A stretch of 60,000 nucleotides of DNA from Lineus longissimus. Lineage: Eukaryota; Nemertea; Pilidiophora; Heteronemertea; Lineidae. The stretch lies in NCBI RefSeq assembly GCF_910592395.1, contig NC_088312.1, positions 20,841,292-20,901,291 on the forward strand, given 5' to 3'. Below are positions 10,501-25,500 of this stretch, in pieces (position 1 is the first letter of the stretch; the number at the start of each line of letters is the position of its first letter). The notes under the pieces were generated by a model. It was not told the origin of the DNA, ran no database searches, and was given only the letters and a program-made list of their open reading frames with translations. The translations under genes and the position numbers were made by a program.

Positions 10501-13500
10501 TTAATGTTGTCAACCAGACTGAAGCAGACGATCTCATAAATATTCGAAGGGCAACATGGGTAGTTAGTTGCCAACTGAATTGAGAGGTGGTATATTGTAT
10601 TGAGCAAATCCTAGAGCCCCGGATTCAGGTAAGAGGAATGCCCAAACTTTTCTGACATTTCTCAAGGATTCTTTTCCAAATAAGTAGTAACACGGGCATT
10701 GCCTCTTGGTAATCTTCACCGACACAATTTTTTCTAAAACATGACATGTAGGAAAACTGTTGGAACACAATGCAACTCCAATGAATGTCAAGTTTCAAGA
10801 CAACAGAACACATGCATTTAGTGACCAGTTCCCAGATTTACATAATCGAGGACCTTTTTGACTGACATTGCCAACATAGTGATACTAGATAGGGTTAAAC
10901 TCCCACTCCTCAACCTATCCCACAGAAATCTAGGAACTGGTCACTGTATCTCTTAGCAACCACAACAGAGCGTCAAACCATATAAGCCGACTTCATTTCA
11001 CCAGGCGACCAGTACATTTCATAATACAGGTTCCCGGACAATGCAGAATTGACTCAAAACTGCTGAGTCATCAAGTTAGTATGCGCTATTGACGGACACA
11101 TTGCTGATTAGTAGGAATAAAGTGTCATTCAATTGGCGAGGGATTTTCATCATTTTCAGTTTTATAGGCAATCGTCATCACTGCAGCCACAAATAACAGT
11201 GTTGCGCAAACAAGCGATTTTAGGCGCTGGGACATGCAACGTGGCCATGACATTTGTAGCCGGAAAGTGGCCACCTATTGGTTGAATTTTAATCACTCGT
11301 CATGTTATCATGGCCCGGCTGCAGGTCGCACTGACTAAAATGGATTGGTTGCCCAGCGCTTAACTGATGTAACAGAACAATACCACTCGGCATTTTCTGA
11401 CTCCCTCCACTTAACTCGTGGAAACTTTACATGCTGAGGAGAAATCAGAGACCAAGGGATGCAAATCAAACACAGTAAACCCTTCAAGGAAAGTAGGAAA
11501 GTTTGTGATTTTTCTAATATTTTCTATAAATCTTTTCCACATTGCAATCCAACCTTGAAGAGTCTAACCATGAGAAAATGTAAATGCAAAGAAAAGTTGA
11601 ACATGCAATGCAAAGCAAGTCAGGCCATCATTATTTTATACTAGAGGCTGCACCGAGATGTTGAGAATAAATTTTATATACCAAATTTAACGGATTATTT
11701 ACAGAGTCACAGCTTAAGAGGGTTTGCTGAAGCTACCGTACAGGTCTAATGAACGAATGAACTAAATGCTTTTTTTACAAAATCTAATTTCTATGGAATC
11801 TAACTTTAAAGAATACAGCTGAGGTCTGCTCTCCACAGATCAAAAGGAGAAGATTAAATTACATCTCAGAATTGCTTAGTGTGTTCAAAATGAAATCCTG
11901 AATTACCGGTAAGTCGATTTCTAATACAAAACCTTTTAAGAACAACAAAGAGAATTGCCTGAAACTTTAGAAGACGAGGGAGTGATCTGAACATAGCATG
12001 CGATTTGTGTCACAGATATGAATCAATTTGACAACAAAAAGAAGATACAAGATAAACAAAAGCAATGAATGATTTTTGTTGATGTTGTGGTTTTATTTAT
12101 TTATTCCTGACTTTATGTTTTTTGATTTAGCGAATCACATCAATGTGATTCATAAAGATGAAGAAAAGAAACCAGAGAACCCTTGACACCATAACCTGAG
12201 AAAGGAAAATGTTCACACAAGGTAGTTAGGAAGGAGTCAGTAATGGAAATCAAGGATGCCCAAATATGAAACCCTTCAAAGTTTGGAATCCATTGAAATA
12301 CACCAAAGGTAGTCGAAATTGAGAAAAGAATTTTTTTCAGAGACATTTGAAAGGAGGGATAGAATAGAGTCCTAAGTATTGTAACCTCTGCCCATTAAGC
12401 TCTTATCATTCTCATAGACATCTTCACCAAAGGTAGTTGGATTATATCATTCTCATAGACATCTTCACCAAAGGTAGTTGGATAAGAAGTCAATCTAAAA
12501 ATCAGGCAAACACTAAAGGAACCTTGTCACTAAGGATTACGATTTAGGATTGGAAATGGAAACCTGTTTGAGGTGCAGCCTCAACACATGCAGAAGCAAA
12601 TTTGTGATTGTACAACGACTAACCTTCTTGAGTATAGGTACCGGCATAGCTTTCATGGGCCCCTGTAAGCAATGTTTAGCAAATAATGAAGCATGCGGTG
12701 CTGTGATCGGGGAAACTAAAGGTAAGTCATAAGCTTTGGAACAGGGAGGGGTGACGCAGTCCATTTATGTGTGATTCAGTGGTCAGACTGAATCCAAGCA
12801 TTGTTTGTAACTCCAGGACACACTGTTTAGCAGCAGAATACTTCAGAATCTTGTAGCAAATACTGAGGCCTCACACTGACATCATCGTGGTAACATTCTG
12901 AATGTAAATCCAGGTTTTTGACCCTGCTGACAGAGTGTGCCTCATGCAGATACCGTCTTGCTTGACGTTGGCACTCCTCACTGCCGGTCCTACCACAGCC
13001 GCACCACGTGGGTCAATGGCCTAAATTTTACAACCAAAATGGCTGCTTTTAGTGTGATGACGTCGAAACTCAGAGGAGCTGACAAAAACAAGCATCATAC
13101 GAATTTCCGACCACTGAAATATTCATAAATGGGCTGCATATTTAGATCCGATTGATTGATTAATCATGTTAATCAATTATGCTTTTTATAGATTAATAAT
13201 AATCATGATGGACATGTCAATGGGTGTTAGCAGTTTGTTTTAATTTACCACAGCTTTTCTTAGAAATATTGGGTATTTCATTCCATGAGAAATGTGATCA
13301 GTGACATTTTTATGACCAATCGTCCCAGAAAAAACAAAACACTTCAGTCAATCAAAAATTATCTGACTTTTAGGATATACATCGACAGATTAATGAATTC
13401 ATGGGATGCCATGCTAAATAGCAAGGAAATCCAGTTAGTACGCTACACAAATTAATTCCAAACTGCTCCCACTCTTGGGAGGGGGGTCTGCAGAGAGACG

Positions 13501-16500
13501 AACCCTTTCGACTCTTTTGGCTTCGCATTTACTTTTGTTATGCGCCCAAAGAAAAAGAAGCAGTGGTTCTGAAGCACTGAAGGGTTGTATAGCAATGGTC
13601 ACATCAATCAGCACAGTGTACGAGCGTGTCACACGCATACCCTGCTATACGGAGAAGAACAGTCCAATGGTTCCATCCCTTGATATTCAGGGTGAACAAG
13701 TGCATATTTTAATGCTGCTGGTGTATAGCTGATATGAATATGATCAGCACTTCTCCTTGGGTGTATAGCCCGGTATGCTTGTACACACTGATAATGGCCA
13801 ACCCTGCCACAATCAAAATATTGTGACAGCACCATAATTGACAAAAGCAAAGAAGCACATGACTTTAAACTTTGAAGTGTTCGGAAAAAATGTCTGTCAA
13901 ACATGACATTCGAGATAAAAAATTCTTACACACTACTCTCGGCCAATGTTATGAACACTTTGCTCACAAAACATGCATGCATCATTGCGTAAGGACATGA
14001 AACAAGGGGTACATTGCAAAACGAACAACAACTAAGGGCGGTCACCACAATTTTGACCAGCTAGGACTATCACTTTCATAACACTCTCCACCTCCAACTA
14101 CTTTGGATGTGTTGCTGAGCACCAAAAAAGACCCGAAATATTTTCCATGAGAAAATGTTGTCCTGAGAACTGCCTCTACTTGCACAAATATACCTCTAAA
14201 ATGCTCATTGAAGGTCCAATTTAGAAACTTTTAAGATCTCCAGAGAGCTGAGGCAAGGCATGGTTCGTCCCATTTCTTAGCTGTCAAATCAGACCCTTCT
14301 CAGGAGGACAAAACAGAAATCCCTTAAAAAATCTGAAAGTGTCACATCCCTTGTCTTCACAGAGACTTTGAATGATAAGGGAGAGAACACAACGTTTTTT
14401 CATAAACGTTGGAATTTTCACATGAATTATACCACTTCTTACTTCAGTTCAAACTGTTTTCCTTTAAATTACCACAAAGATGGAGTTAAAACATTGACAA
14501 AAACCGAGGCGGACACACAACAAATTGGTCAAAATGGTGATGCGAGTTGACAAATGAAAATCTTACGGTGTCTAGTGCCAGGGCCAAGTGGTGCTTTTGA
14601 GTGGTAGTCTGGGTGATAAAGATATTACAGGATAAAATAAGATGGGTTTGCAAATCCAAATTTGGATCAAATAAACAGGCAACAGGTAGATGCAAAGTAT
14701 TTTTCATTTCTTGTGGGTTAAAAGGATTTCCAAAGAAATGTCAGGGGTAGCAAATTAATTCTTGTTGATTGAGACTGCCTGATTTGCGCTCAACCGCCAC
14801 ACCATAGAAGTAGAACTGAACATTTCCAGGATGTTCAACCGTTACAGAAGGTCCAAAGCTACTTCTCTGAGAAAGCGTTTAACCCGTCCACCACAAGGGG
14901 GGGAGGTTGTATGGATGATGGATGGTCGCCTATGAGCCAGATGCATCAATCAGTTACCATGCAAATCAGTCGCTTTAATCCTTGACCTCTTCCAGGACAG
15001 AAACTGGCAGCATCAAAGAACATTAAACTTGAAGAGATGCAAAAAACATTCGAATTCTCAAACATATTTTGCATATTCTCACCTTGGTTGGAGTGACCTC
15101 CTTTGCCGGCTTCTTCGCCACTGACAGGCGATCGAGCGTCTTCATGTTGACTTTAGGAGGTGGTGGGGTCGTTTTGTCATCATTCTCCTTCTTGGCCTTC
15201 TCCTGGCGTTCACGCTCTTTCTCCTTCTCCTTCAGCTTCTCGGCACCCTGCGACCTTGACCGTGTGGCTAGAGGAGTGACATGAAATGTTTGAAAATGAT
15301 TAAGTTTTCATTGCTGCGACAATGCACCAACAATCTCTTGTTTGCACCTGCAATCCACATCAAACCCAGCAGTTAGCCGTTTTACCAGCAGACAAGCGAT
15401 CTTTTTATTTCTCATCACAGCGATTGTCAATACCACTCAATTGTCAATACCCACTTTTGGTCCAAATCCAGTCTCGTTTAGACAACCAGCAATGAAGGCT
15501 TGGTCTTAATCCCGTAGACACTTTTCAACCTTGCATCCCCTAACAAGGCTGACCACCCTAACCGGACATGACATGATAATGATATGATTATGATGGTGAT
15601 CAGGAACCACACCACCCGTACTGCATTCTGCAAAGCAGGTAGACAGCTTGGGTTCAAATACACATCACCAAGAAAGTCGTCATAGTGACGTTAGCAGACA
15701 CGGCTAAGATCATGCTATGCATTCAAGACATAAGTTGCGGTTCCACTACAGGAAAGTGCGGACTACATCCGAATTAGTTGTGATTCCATTACAGCTAGTC
15801 CGGACTAAACAAGTCCGGCTCTCACTAAGAGCGGTCTTATTAAGTGCGGATAGGACAAGCGGATTTAAGCCGAACTTAGAATAGACCCGGATCTAAAGCA
15901 GAAATTACCTGTAATGGAACCGCATTAGTCCGGATTAAGATCAAGTTACTAAGTACGGCTACAGGTGGCGTGTCAATGTGAACGTATTGCGCATGAGCGG
16001 AAGTGTTGGTTCTGTCAAAACAACACCTAACGCGCATAGAGTGGCGCCACCTGTAGCCGTACCTGTTAACTTACCAATCCTGTAGTCGAACTGCACCACA
16101 TTCGTTAGTCCGGACTAAGCTAAGTTCGGACCTGATGCGGATGCGATAGAAACGGATCTAAACCCTGTAGTGGAACCAAGACTAGAGTATGTCACCTATC
16201 TTTTGATACGAATTACTGATGGATGTAACTTTATAAGATTGTCTGTATTGAGACAACAATGCTTAATGGTGACATTACGGACAAAATGCTGGATGGACAC
16301 TGCGACACTGTGATTTCTATCAGGGCGATCTGCGATCACGATCACTGCGGTGGTAAATCGCAGGCACAAGCAGTACAAGGGTGTCGCAATCAGTATCAAT
16401 CCCTGTAATTACCACTTTCACCCATAGACGAGCCAACTTCCTTCAGCGATAGTTGTAAGAGATCACAGAGACACAAATCGCTCGCTTGCAGGGGGCTCAA

Positions 16501-19500
16501 CACATAGCAATATTAAGATAGCTATAGATATACTACCAAACCTATTCGTCTCATAAGGATTTTCCAGCATATCTAGATATCACATCGACTCCACTTTATA
16601 CCACTGCTTGTTTACGGTGCACAGATTTAAATAATTCACAATAACTAATCAAGTTTGATTACGTTTGTTAGTGCAAGAGGAGAAAAGACTTCTAAACAAC
16701 ATATCAGATGCAACTTCACTGACTGACTGTGTGACCAGACTCAACAAGGATACTGCACAAAACATTATAATTCGAATGATGGAAGATGGTTTTGAAATTG
16801 AATTTCGAGTATCTTAACTGGATGAATCATTTACGCCCCAGTCGACAGAAAAAACTTGTATATCACATCATAATGTGGCAAAGACAATAAAAGGATCACT
16901 CTCAACTGCTGTCATCGTCTGACATGCAACCAAAAGTTGTTTGTACTGAGTGATAGGGACCAGTATTCAGAGACGCGTGTGCCAATTTCCAACCACGGAA
17001 ACCATCTTCCATCATTCGCCGAGAAAACTTTCTGCGTGCAATGAGAGTATCAAGTACCTGTCCTTCCCCTATCTGAGCTTCGGCCTTGACGCGTCTCGGC
17101 TGTTGGACTTGCAGACGGTAAAGTCCCCGCTATGCTACGCGGTCGCGGCTTACGAGCGGGGCTATCACTGGTATTACTGGACGCAGTCTCCGACTGGCTG
17201 CTTTGTGGACGACGTGGTACAGCCCGTGAAACTATAAAAGATGGACGAGTTGCGCGGTGGTATGGGCGGTTTTCTTGGATGGTTCCGAGGGCTATCAGAT
17301 GGCATTAAAAGAGCAAATAGTGGCATTAGTCCAGGTTCCTTGCCTCCTCCGCTTGGCCCCTTCACCATCCAGAACCCAGCGCCTCTTACTGCAATGTGGC
17401 CAGATGCTAGGGCAGCGCACGACAAAGCTCGAATGCAACACCTTAACTGAAACTAGCAATCCCCTTCATGTAGACTTTTCGTTTATACTACCTCAACGTT
17501 TCATTTCAAAAGCACCAACAATTTTTTCATATCAGATATTCTTCGAGACCCACTGCACACAATATATCTGGATTCATTCAGCTTTAAAATTTGGCAAAAA
17601 CACATTATTTGATATAGTTATATCTGTGAATCTGACAATTAACTTTTTATAATGATTTCATCACCAAAACTTCAAAAAGATTTGTTCCCAGCCCAAAGGT
17701 AATACTAAACATTTTTTTACACCAAAATATCCCTCACAACAAATTTTCAAGTTCAACTGTAGCTGATTTCACGAACATTTCACGAACTTTTCGTCATGTT
17801 TATAGGAAACCACATGCAGTATTAATGTCACTTTGTACAACTAAGATTATAATCTTTTCATCGAGGCCTAGTTATGGTGTATTTTGTATCTTTAAAGTCC
17901 TTTGCTTCAAACTGTGGGGGTGTAAGCTGACCAACAGCCCAAGCCGTTACAGTAGCAGAAGTACAACTTTGATGCCACTGCAAGACGCTATTAAAGAAGA
18001 AGATGAGCATTCGAAGAATTGCCGAGCATCACCCGTCTGGCCATAGAGCAGCAATACCCACGATAGTGTTACCTGGAAGTCCCATCATGCACCTGGAGAA
18101 GACCACTTCCTGACAAACGCACAACGGACAGTCGGGTGGTCCCTGGACAAATATCCTCAAAATGGAAATGGGACAAGACTAGGATCTACAGAGAATGGGG
18201 AAGAGAAAGTCCACAATCATCAACGCACAATGAACCGTAAACCCCAGTAGCATCGGCAACATTATGCCTTGGCTCCCAGTTGCTCTACTGGCATAAGAAG
18301 TAACGTTGGCGTCAAGTACTAACGCAACTATTGTAAATGAAATTGACTGAAGGAGATGACCCTTTCAGCAGAGCAAAAGCTGTCATCTGACTCCAATGTG
18401 AGTGAGCACCTGGGCCCAAATTTGCTCCAAGTGAATTTTCTCAAAAATTTTACCAAATCTGATTTGGCTTTTGCATCAACAAAATGGATTTGAAAGTAAG
18501 TACACATTCAATTAGTGTGTGAAAAACTTCAGCACAAGTAGTGTTCCATAAAAGTCTACAACTGCATGAAGTTGTGCATGACAACATGAGATTGATCAAC
18601 TTTTGCTTGTGCGTTTGAAAAGTGAGTTCTATCGACGGTTACAAACGTGGACACATGACACCGACTAAGGTGCGACTAACTCCTACTAAGTGTTTCTTTA
18701 ACACGGCTGCCAGCTAAAGAGGGGTTTACAGTGTGAAGAAGGAAATTCACAGGACAAGCTCAAGAAACTTGTAGGATGTGCAAATGCTAACGGGACAAAC
18801 AAATTTAGAAACACGAAAACGTTATCAGGTGTGAATTCGCAGTGGTGTTGCGTGGTTTAAACTGGACTCGCAGTGAAGAGTTCTTTGCTTCAAATCAGCT
18901 GAAATGCAGGGACAACAACTGACTAATATATGATTTAATCAAATATGGGCCTGTTGTTCAAAAGCACAAAATCCATTTTATACACTGTTGTTATGAAATT
19001 AACTGAACTTCAGCTCTTTTTAAACAAAGAATGTCGAACTTGGTGAATAATTTACACATTAAAAGTCAATGTAAGGATGACAAGGTAACACAAGAAATAT
19101 CTCGCCTGTGTTAAAGAAGTCGGCACAACTGCTAAGTCAGTCGTCATCACATCCACCAGGCGTCTGTATCATTCAGCACCCAACTTCAGCACATGTATGT
19201 GTATCACTGTGATTTCAAACTGCACCCACTTAAGGCCTACCAAATCAATCACCATCAAAAGACTGCTCCTTTGATGACACACACACACATCCTAGGGGCT
19301 TCTTGAGCGTGTCCTTAATTTTAAAATCTAACTGCTATGAAAAATCCTAACACCACCATTAGAAATGTCCAATGCGAAAAACACATTTTATCTCAATACC
19401 ATCACCTTTGATCAAAATTGGATCCCCACAATGTTTTTGAAAAAGGCGTTTTATACGGGGCGGTTTAATCTGTACAAGCTTTGTGCAATATCGATAAGAA

Positions 19501-22500
19501 GCTAACACTATCTAACACATGCATGGAGTTGCTTTCTAACGCACACCAATGGCTAACCCTGTATGTATGCGCAAGATGCAAGTACGGACAGTGCAGGAAC
19601 ATAAATTACAGGGGTACATTAAATCGAATCGAAATCAAGACACGAATCTTTAATAGGCGCAGTCGAAGAAAAGTTGAATTCGTCGTGAGGTGCTGTGTAA
19701 CGTCATGAAAAAATCATATCTGTTCTCGATATTTGGGTGAGGGGGACTTTTATTCGGATCAAATCAATCATAGTTGACAAAATCACTTTCGAGTTATCTT
19801 GTACTTCAAGGCAGGGGCTTTCAATAGGGAACTAAACTGCTGCTAAATATCAAATTCTAACTGTCGTGCTTAAACCAAGGGAGAAAATCGTCTGCTGGAC
19901 CTAAGGTATATGCAAATTATGTCAACAGCACGTTTGAAAACCGAATGAAGTTTAACTGAAAGCAAGAGGCTGAAAAGAAAGATTGCATGCATAACAAAGT
20001 AGGTTCTACGTTCAAGGTTCTCAGACTTGACATGGGAGGGGGGGGCCTTAAAATATTTTTAGTGTCCTAAACTTATGATTGTTGTAACATGGACAGGGTC
20101 AGCCATTGGGAAATGTGAAACCTCCACGGTAAACTTAAGTTGGTCAATCTGACCAACCTAATACTAGACAACCATATATTGGTCAACTGACCAATGTTCA
20201 ATATTCAATTCCATTATTCACAATAACACAGATTGTTTAGTAAGCAAGGTTACCTCTTTGTACATTGAGTTAATCAGTTTGTTAATTACAAAGCATGTTA
20301 GTAGGTGTATGTACTTTGCCAATAACAAAATGAAAGTATGGTCAATTTCGGAGACAGTTACTTTTTTACTGACATATACTTTCATAATGCTACGAATTGG
20401 TAGGTGTGTGCATGGGTTTGCATTGTGGTGAGACTGACAGTCCATTAAAGCAAAGATGCAGAGTTCATAAATGAACAATAGAGGGGGGAGAGGATTGAAG
20501 GGTTTGCAAAACTGACAAATGGAATGGAATTTTCAGAGCTTGATGATTTTATCGGGCGTTCGAAAACGATATCAAGGTTGTGGATTCCTCAAGGAATAAC
20601 ACTAAGGGGAAGATGTAGGGCACGAAGGCATTTACCTTCATTGCCTCCATGAATTTCAAGCCCTGGTGACTATTGCCTTTAATAGCAAGCACCTTTATTG
20701 CCCACAAGTTCTGTCTCCATGATAACAGGATCACTTGTGTGGGAATCCGTAAATGTCAACAGAGACGCCTGACATGGCACTTCGATTAAATATTAAGGCA
20801 GTGATTCAGAGGGAGACGAATGTGGAATCATTTCTCCAATCCTCGACATCAAAGTGTAAGACTGGAGAAATTTCATTGACGTTTTCAACCTGATATGTTT
20901 AGTTTTAACATTTATAGTCGATATTAACTATAGTGGAGTTAATCATCTGGCTTCACACTTTAACACAACAGTCCTGAAGGCTTTCAGCAGTACTCAGATG
21001 AGCTACTCATCCAGTATACAACTTGAGCATTTCTGACCGGCACCCATTTTACACCTGGTTGAAGTACTAAGTCAAGAAAGGGAAAGAGACCTGCCAGGAG
21101 TCTCAAGCTGTCTGTGGGGTTCGAACCAGGGACCTCTTGAGCCAAGTGTCCGAGTAACTAATTCACAGCGGTTCATCACTGATCTCAATAGTGTATGGCT
21201 GTCTGATTTGGAGAGAGCCGACTCAAGACCTCAAAGGGATACTGGTTAATGTGTCGAGAAAAAAGATCAACCACCCTAGTATCCCCGTTGCCGAGAAACA
21301 TAAGATCTAAGCCAGGATGATGACAATACCTTAGAGAGAATCAAAGAGATTGGGGAAATAAGCGGAGAGATTTGCAATTTGGGAAGAACCTGATCACCAA
21401 ATGAAATCAAGTGGTTTTGAGAAATTGGATAGTCAAATGGGAAAGCTTTATAAAGCCATGACCATGAAATATGTGATCTGTTTCTTATCAGAGGCAACTC
21501 TCCTAAGGCTGGTTTGATAAACGTCAAATGTCATGTTCCTGATTGGCCCCTGGTTCTATTTGTAGTAAACAATCAACCGGTCTTAGATCGATGACACTCG
21601 AGTATTATAAAAGAGTTCTCTGACAAGAAACGAGATCACCACTTCGGCCGAAGGAAGAAATAAGATCCAAGGACTTTGGCGCCCTTACCTGTGATACTGT
21701 CACAGTTACTAACTCTACGAACGGTTTGCAGGGAGTAACTACGTTGACGTCGCCCTAACGCCATTACCGACTGCAGGGAACTACTGCGGTGACGTGAAAT
21801 CATCAGCCGATCGGGCGTTTTGGAGGGGAGAGAGTGACGACGTAGAGGCAAGGGTGTTATGCTATCCCCTGTGTGATAATAATGTAGTCAGAACATAAAT
21901 GAAAAGTTCACGTGATGTTTGCACCCCCAGGAAAGTTTGACCTGTAAGGGGAGTAGCACTGGCAAATTGCACTCCTGAAAGTTAGAAATGCCACCAAATG
22001 AGCATGGCATGGACTCGTCAAGAAGCCAAGGGGTTAACCGCTGCTCTTTCCTTGAACTTGGTACCACCAACTATAAGAGAAATGAACATAAGTGTGGTGA
22101 GGAATAGGAATATCCCTACAGGATAATAGTCGATTTGAGCAATAGGCCTATGTTTTTCTGCGCGAAATAAAGAAAACAGGAAAACACAAAGAATATCACA
22201 AGGGTATTAAAGGAAGGAATGAAGTGGGAGCAGGACATCAAGATACGTAAATGACAAAGAAAGTTTGGACAACAAAACACACAGGTTAATGCTGATAAAG
22301 CTGCAACTCAACACAATTAAATAGGATAACATGTTATTTTCTAGGAGAGGGATGGTGCATGGGAGATGCCAATCTGACTGGATGTTGTCAGATGGTGGTA
22401 GGAAAGTCTTAGAGGTTTTCAAAAGTTTGGTTGAGAAATGTTAAAATGACTGTATTGTGGTGACTTTGTTATGATCTGTATTCATTCTACGAGTTAGATT

Positions 22501-25500
22501 TCTATGGTTACAATTTCGACACATTTCAATTCACGCGTCGAGTCACCACAGCCCACCAGGGGGTGCTGGCCACTCCATGTCTTACCAGGTGAACTTGAAT
22601 TTTCTCGTGGGCTTGATCCGCTATGGGCCAGATTCGAGGTTGAAATTTCTACACTTCGTTTTCGTGTCAGAGTCATACACGATGCAGAGAGTCTCTTAGA
22701 GGGCAAAGAGGTTGACTGGGCCAAGTTTTCTTGACTAGCGCCTAAGAGATATGACAGTATGATGCACAAGAACGGAATAAATGCAATTACATAATTGGGG
22801 AAAAAACATGCTCATTAAATGCAGTTATCTATAGAACTATACGGCAAATAGTGAGTCTGTTTACAACTATGTACAATAGAGGGGGATTAGTCTCAACAAA
22901 CAAGCATTTAGTGGGCAGTGGTAGCATTTACTACTTTTTAAGCAGTGTAAGAATTTACTTCTTTTAAAAGAAGTTTCAGGCATATACTACTTGAAAATTA
23001 TGAAACATTATCTACTCCTAAATTAAAAGCAGTGAAACAATTTACTTCTTTTGGGAAAGTGGAGGCATTTACTACTCGATGTTGCTACAAGTATTGTCTC
23101 AACTAAGTTTAAGACACAAAGTGTATCAAAACGATACTGTACACGAACGAAGTAAGGAGTTTCAAACAGGTTTAATCTAAAGAAAGTAAAATCTGAAATT
23201 TTCTAAAAGATCACGGACAGATTAAACTTTTTACAGTCAAACCTCGCATGAAACTCTCAAGCACGATACAAGTAAACAATGATTCAATAGGGTATCGGCA
23301 TTCCAATAGGTGAACTTTCACTAGGGGATGATGTCGTATATCTCCGTCACAACAGGTCAATACCCCAGTGACAGTTGGCGCCAACCATATATAGTTGGTA
23401 CCCTTTTGACTGATGTACGAATCCGCAACATGTTGAACCAATCATCACATCAACCTTTTTCAAGCAGCTATTACAAGCAGTTTAGCAAGAGGTTTCAAAA
23501 TAAACCATTATCTTTCTGGCAAGTCCGCCACAACATTTCTACATCCACTAAAATCCATATCAGATTCCCAAACATCCACCATCTGTACCAATTTGAATCA
23601 AACATTGTCTTTTCAAAAATTTTGGCAAAAATGCTAATGTGATGGTGAATTCAACAAAGGACACATTCAGTGCAGTGACATCAAGGCGTGGCCTGAATGA
23701 CCATCCCTGCATCAGTATACTGGACTACAACTTCTTCAACTTGACTTTAATCTGATTGTACTTCTTAGTTTTAATAAATATCAAATTCATATTGAAATAG
23801 CATGAAAATTATGGCTGATCCCAAATATATTTAATCTTTAATGGTTGAAATCAAAAGTTGCACAGGAATGAAACCAAGCTCCCAAAACTAACTCAAAAAC
23901 ACCCGAACAACATTATCCTGAAACTTCACTCTGAGTATCCAAGATGTCCCTATGGCCTATACACTTGAGTTTCAGTCAGTTTAAATGGGAATACATCATT
24001 TGGTTTTGGTGGATTGAGCATTGGTAGCTGAGCTCTTCAAATTGCACCACACAATTTCACCATTCATCTCAATTAATTCAAGACCTATGGTTTAATACCT
24101 CTCAATCTAACCAGCGCAACAACCCGGACAGCCTGCAGAAAACAAGCACCACCACTTGCGGGCAACCCTACCAGACCACTGTCGTCTGGGGCGTGATAGA
24201 TCAACCATGTTCTGAACATGCAGGACACTCGGGGGAATTTCCATATAAATGGATTACATGGTGCAGTTGGCCAGACACTTGTTTGCTGAACATACTGAAT
24301 ACAAGAGAGGGAGCTTGTGGCCCTTGGCAGGCTGAGATGTCCTGTTTTGGTGAAGGTTTCACTCTCTTTGTGCACTTGCCCAGGCTCGATCATGTTCTCT
24401 GCACATGAGGTTGGAATCCTTTGGTATTTTTTTAATCTTCTGTTGAAGGCAAATGTTGTCCCCTTGAACAACTATCGCTCAGCTATCTCCTGAATGATTT
24501 CATGGCGATGCTGGCCTATTGTAGGCTGGCAAACTTCAGGAGCAATCACAAAGATTATATAGCTTTGTGGCATTGCTCGATGACCAACAGCCTTCCCTCA
24601 ATCCTGGTTTGGCCTGACAACCAAACAATGCATCACTTCTCTCTGGCCCATTACAGTTTATCACTTGTAATTTGCCATTAGAATTCAGAAAATATTTGCC
24701 ACAAATTTGACAAATTATCCCTAATGTGGCTGGTTGTGCAAAACTACGTCGATGATTAATCAAAATCGACGAACTGGAAACCAATTTTCGTAATTTCAAC
24801 TTTTTGCCGGCACGAAATGTCACGATCGTTATAAGATTCTGCGCAGTGGTCTGCTCATCCAAAGTGACACAAAATCAATGATAGTGATGCAATCAGTATC
24901 GAAGTTCGCATCATTTTTCTCCAGAAGCTTCAACTCCGATAATGTGTGAAGGGATGTCTCTGCATCACATACTACATGGAGAGCAATAATATAAAATCAA
25001 TAGCCATGTCTAATGCAGTAACGATGGTGGCTGGTGCAGTGTTTCAGATGCATTGAGCTAAGTGAGCTATTGGTTGAATCGTTTCTACGCAGCAGAAGTT
25101 AATTTTTCTTCCGAATGTATTTTGACCAGCGGTGTACTGCTGCGTTTCAGATAGGGTTATAAATTTAGCGCTTCATCGCAGAAAGGCTTTGCTCCTAATT
25201 TACATCATCACCATCTTTTATATCATCACCATCAATGGAGGCGCTGATCGCCTTGCCTGAATATGCAGACACACCACCAGTTACCACAACTATACCCGAG
25301 AGCTTGATTCCCCTCCCTGCCAAAACTGTATTGTCTGTACTCCGACCAAGTCTGAGTTAAAAATCGAGCTAAACTGAAAAAAATTTGATATTATTCACTG
25401 GAACTGGATAATTGAGATCAGCCATAATTCCGAAAAACGAAAATTTCAAAAATCAAGCAAAAAACGAACTAGTGCAATATTTTTCAAAAAAAATTTCAGC

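Larger units (their letters stand above)
10230..15082. other. MAP7 intron 5 (phase 0)
   Basis: Besides microexon D and the 41-bp duplication, nothing is recognised. Short open frames on both strands have no domain and no matching splice phases. Confidence 0.6.

Noticed and set aside
21119-21133. Possible tRNA gene from the GGTTCGAACC element
   Set aside because: No paired acceptor stem and a degenerate A box; better explained as a tRNA-derived SINE.
21276-21527. Minus-strand segment with CAG acceptor and AAG|GTATTG donor
   Set aside because: Open only in phase 0; the phase-1 frame required here hits a stop before the donor.
24085-24862. Two adjacent minus-strand frames (128 and 108 codons) as a gene
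   Set aside because: No recognisable domain, and no splice pair in the phase the MAP7 intron needs; the best acceptor leads to a phase-2 donor.
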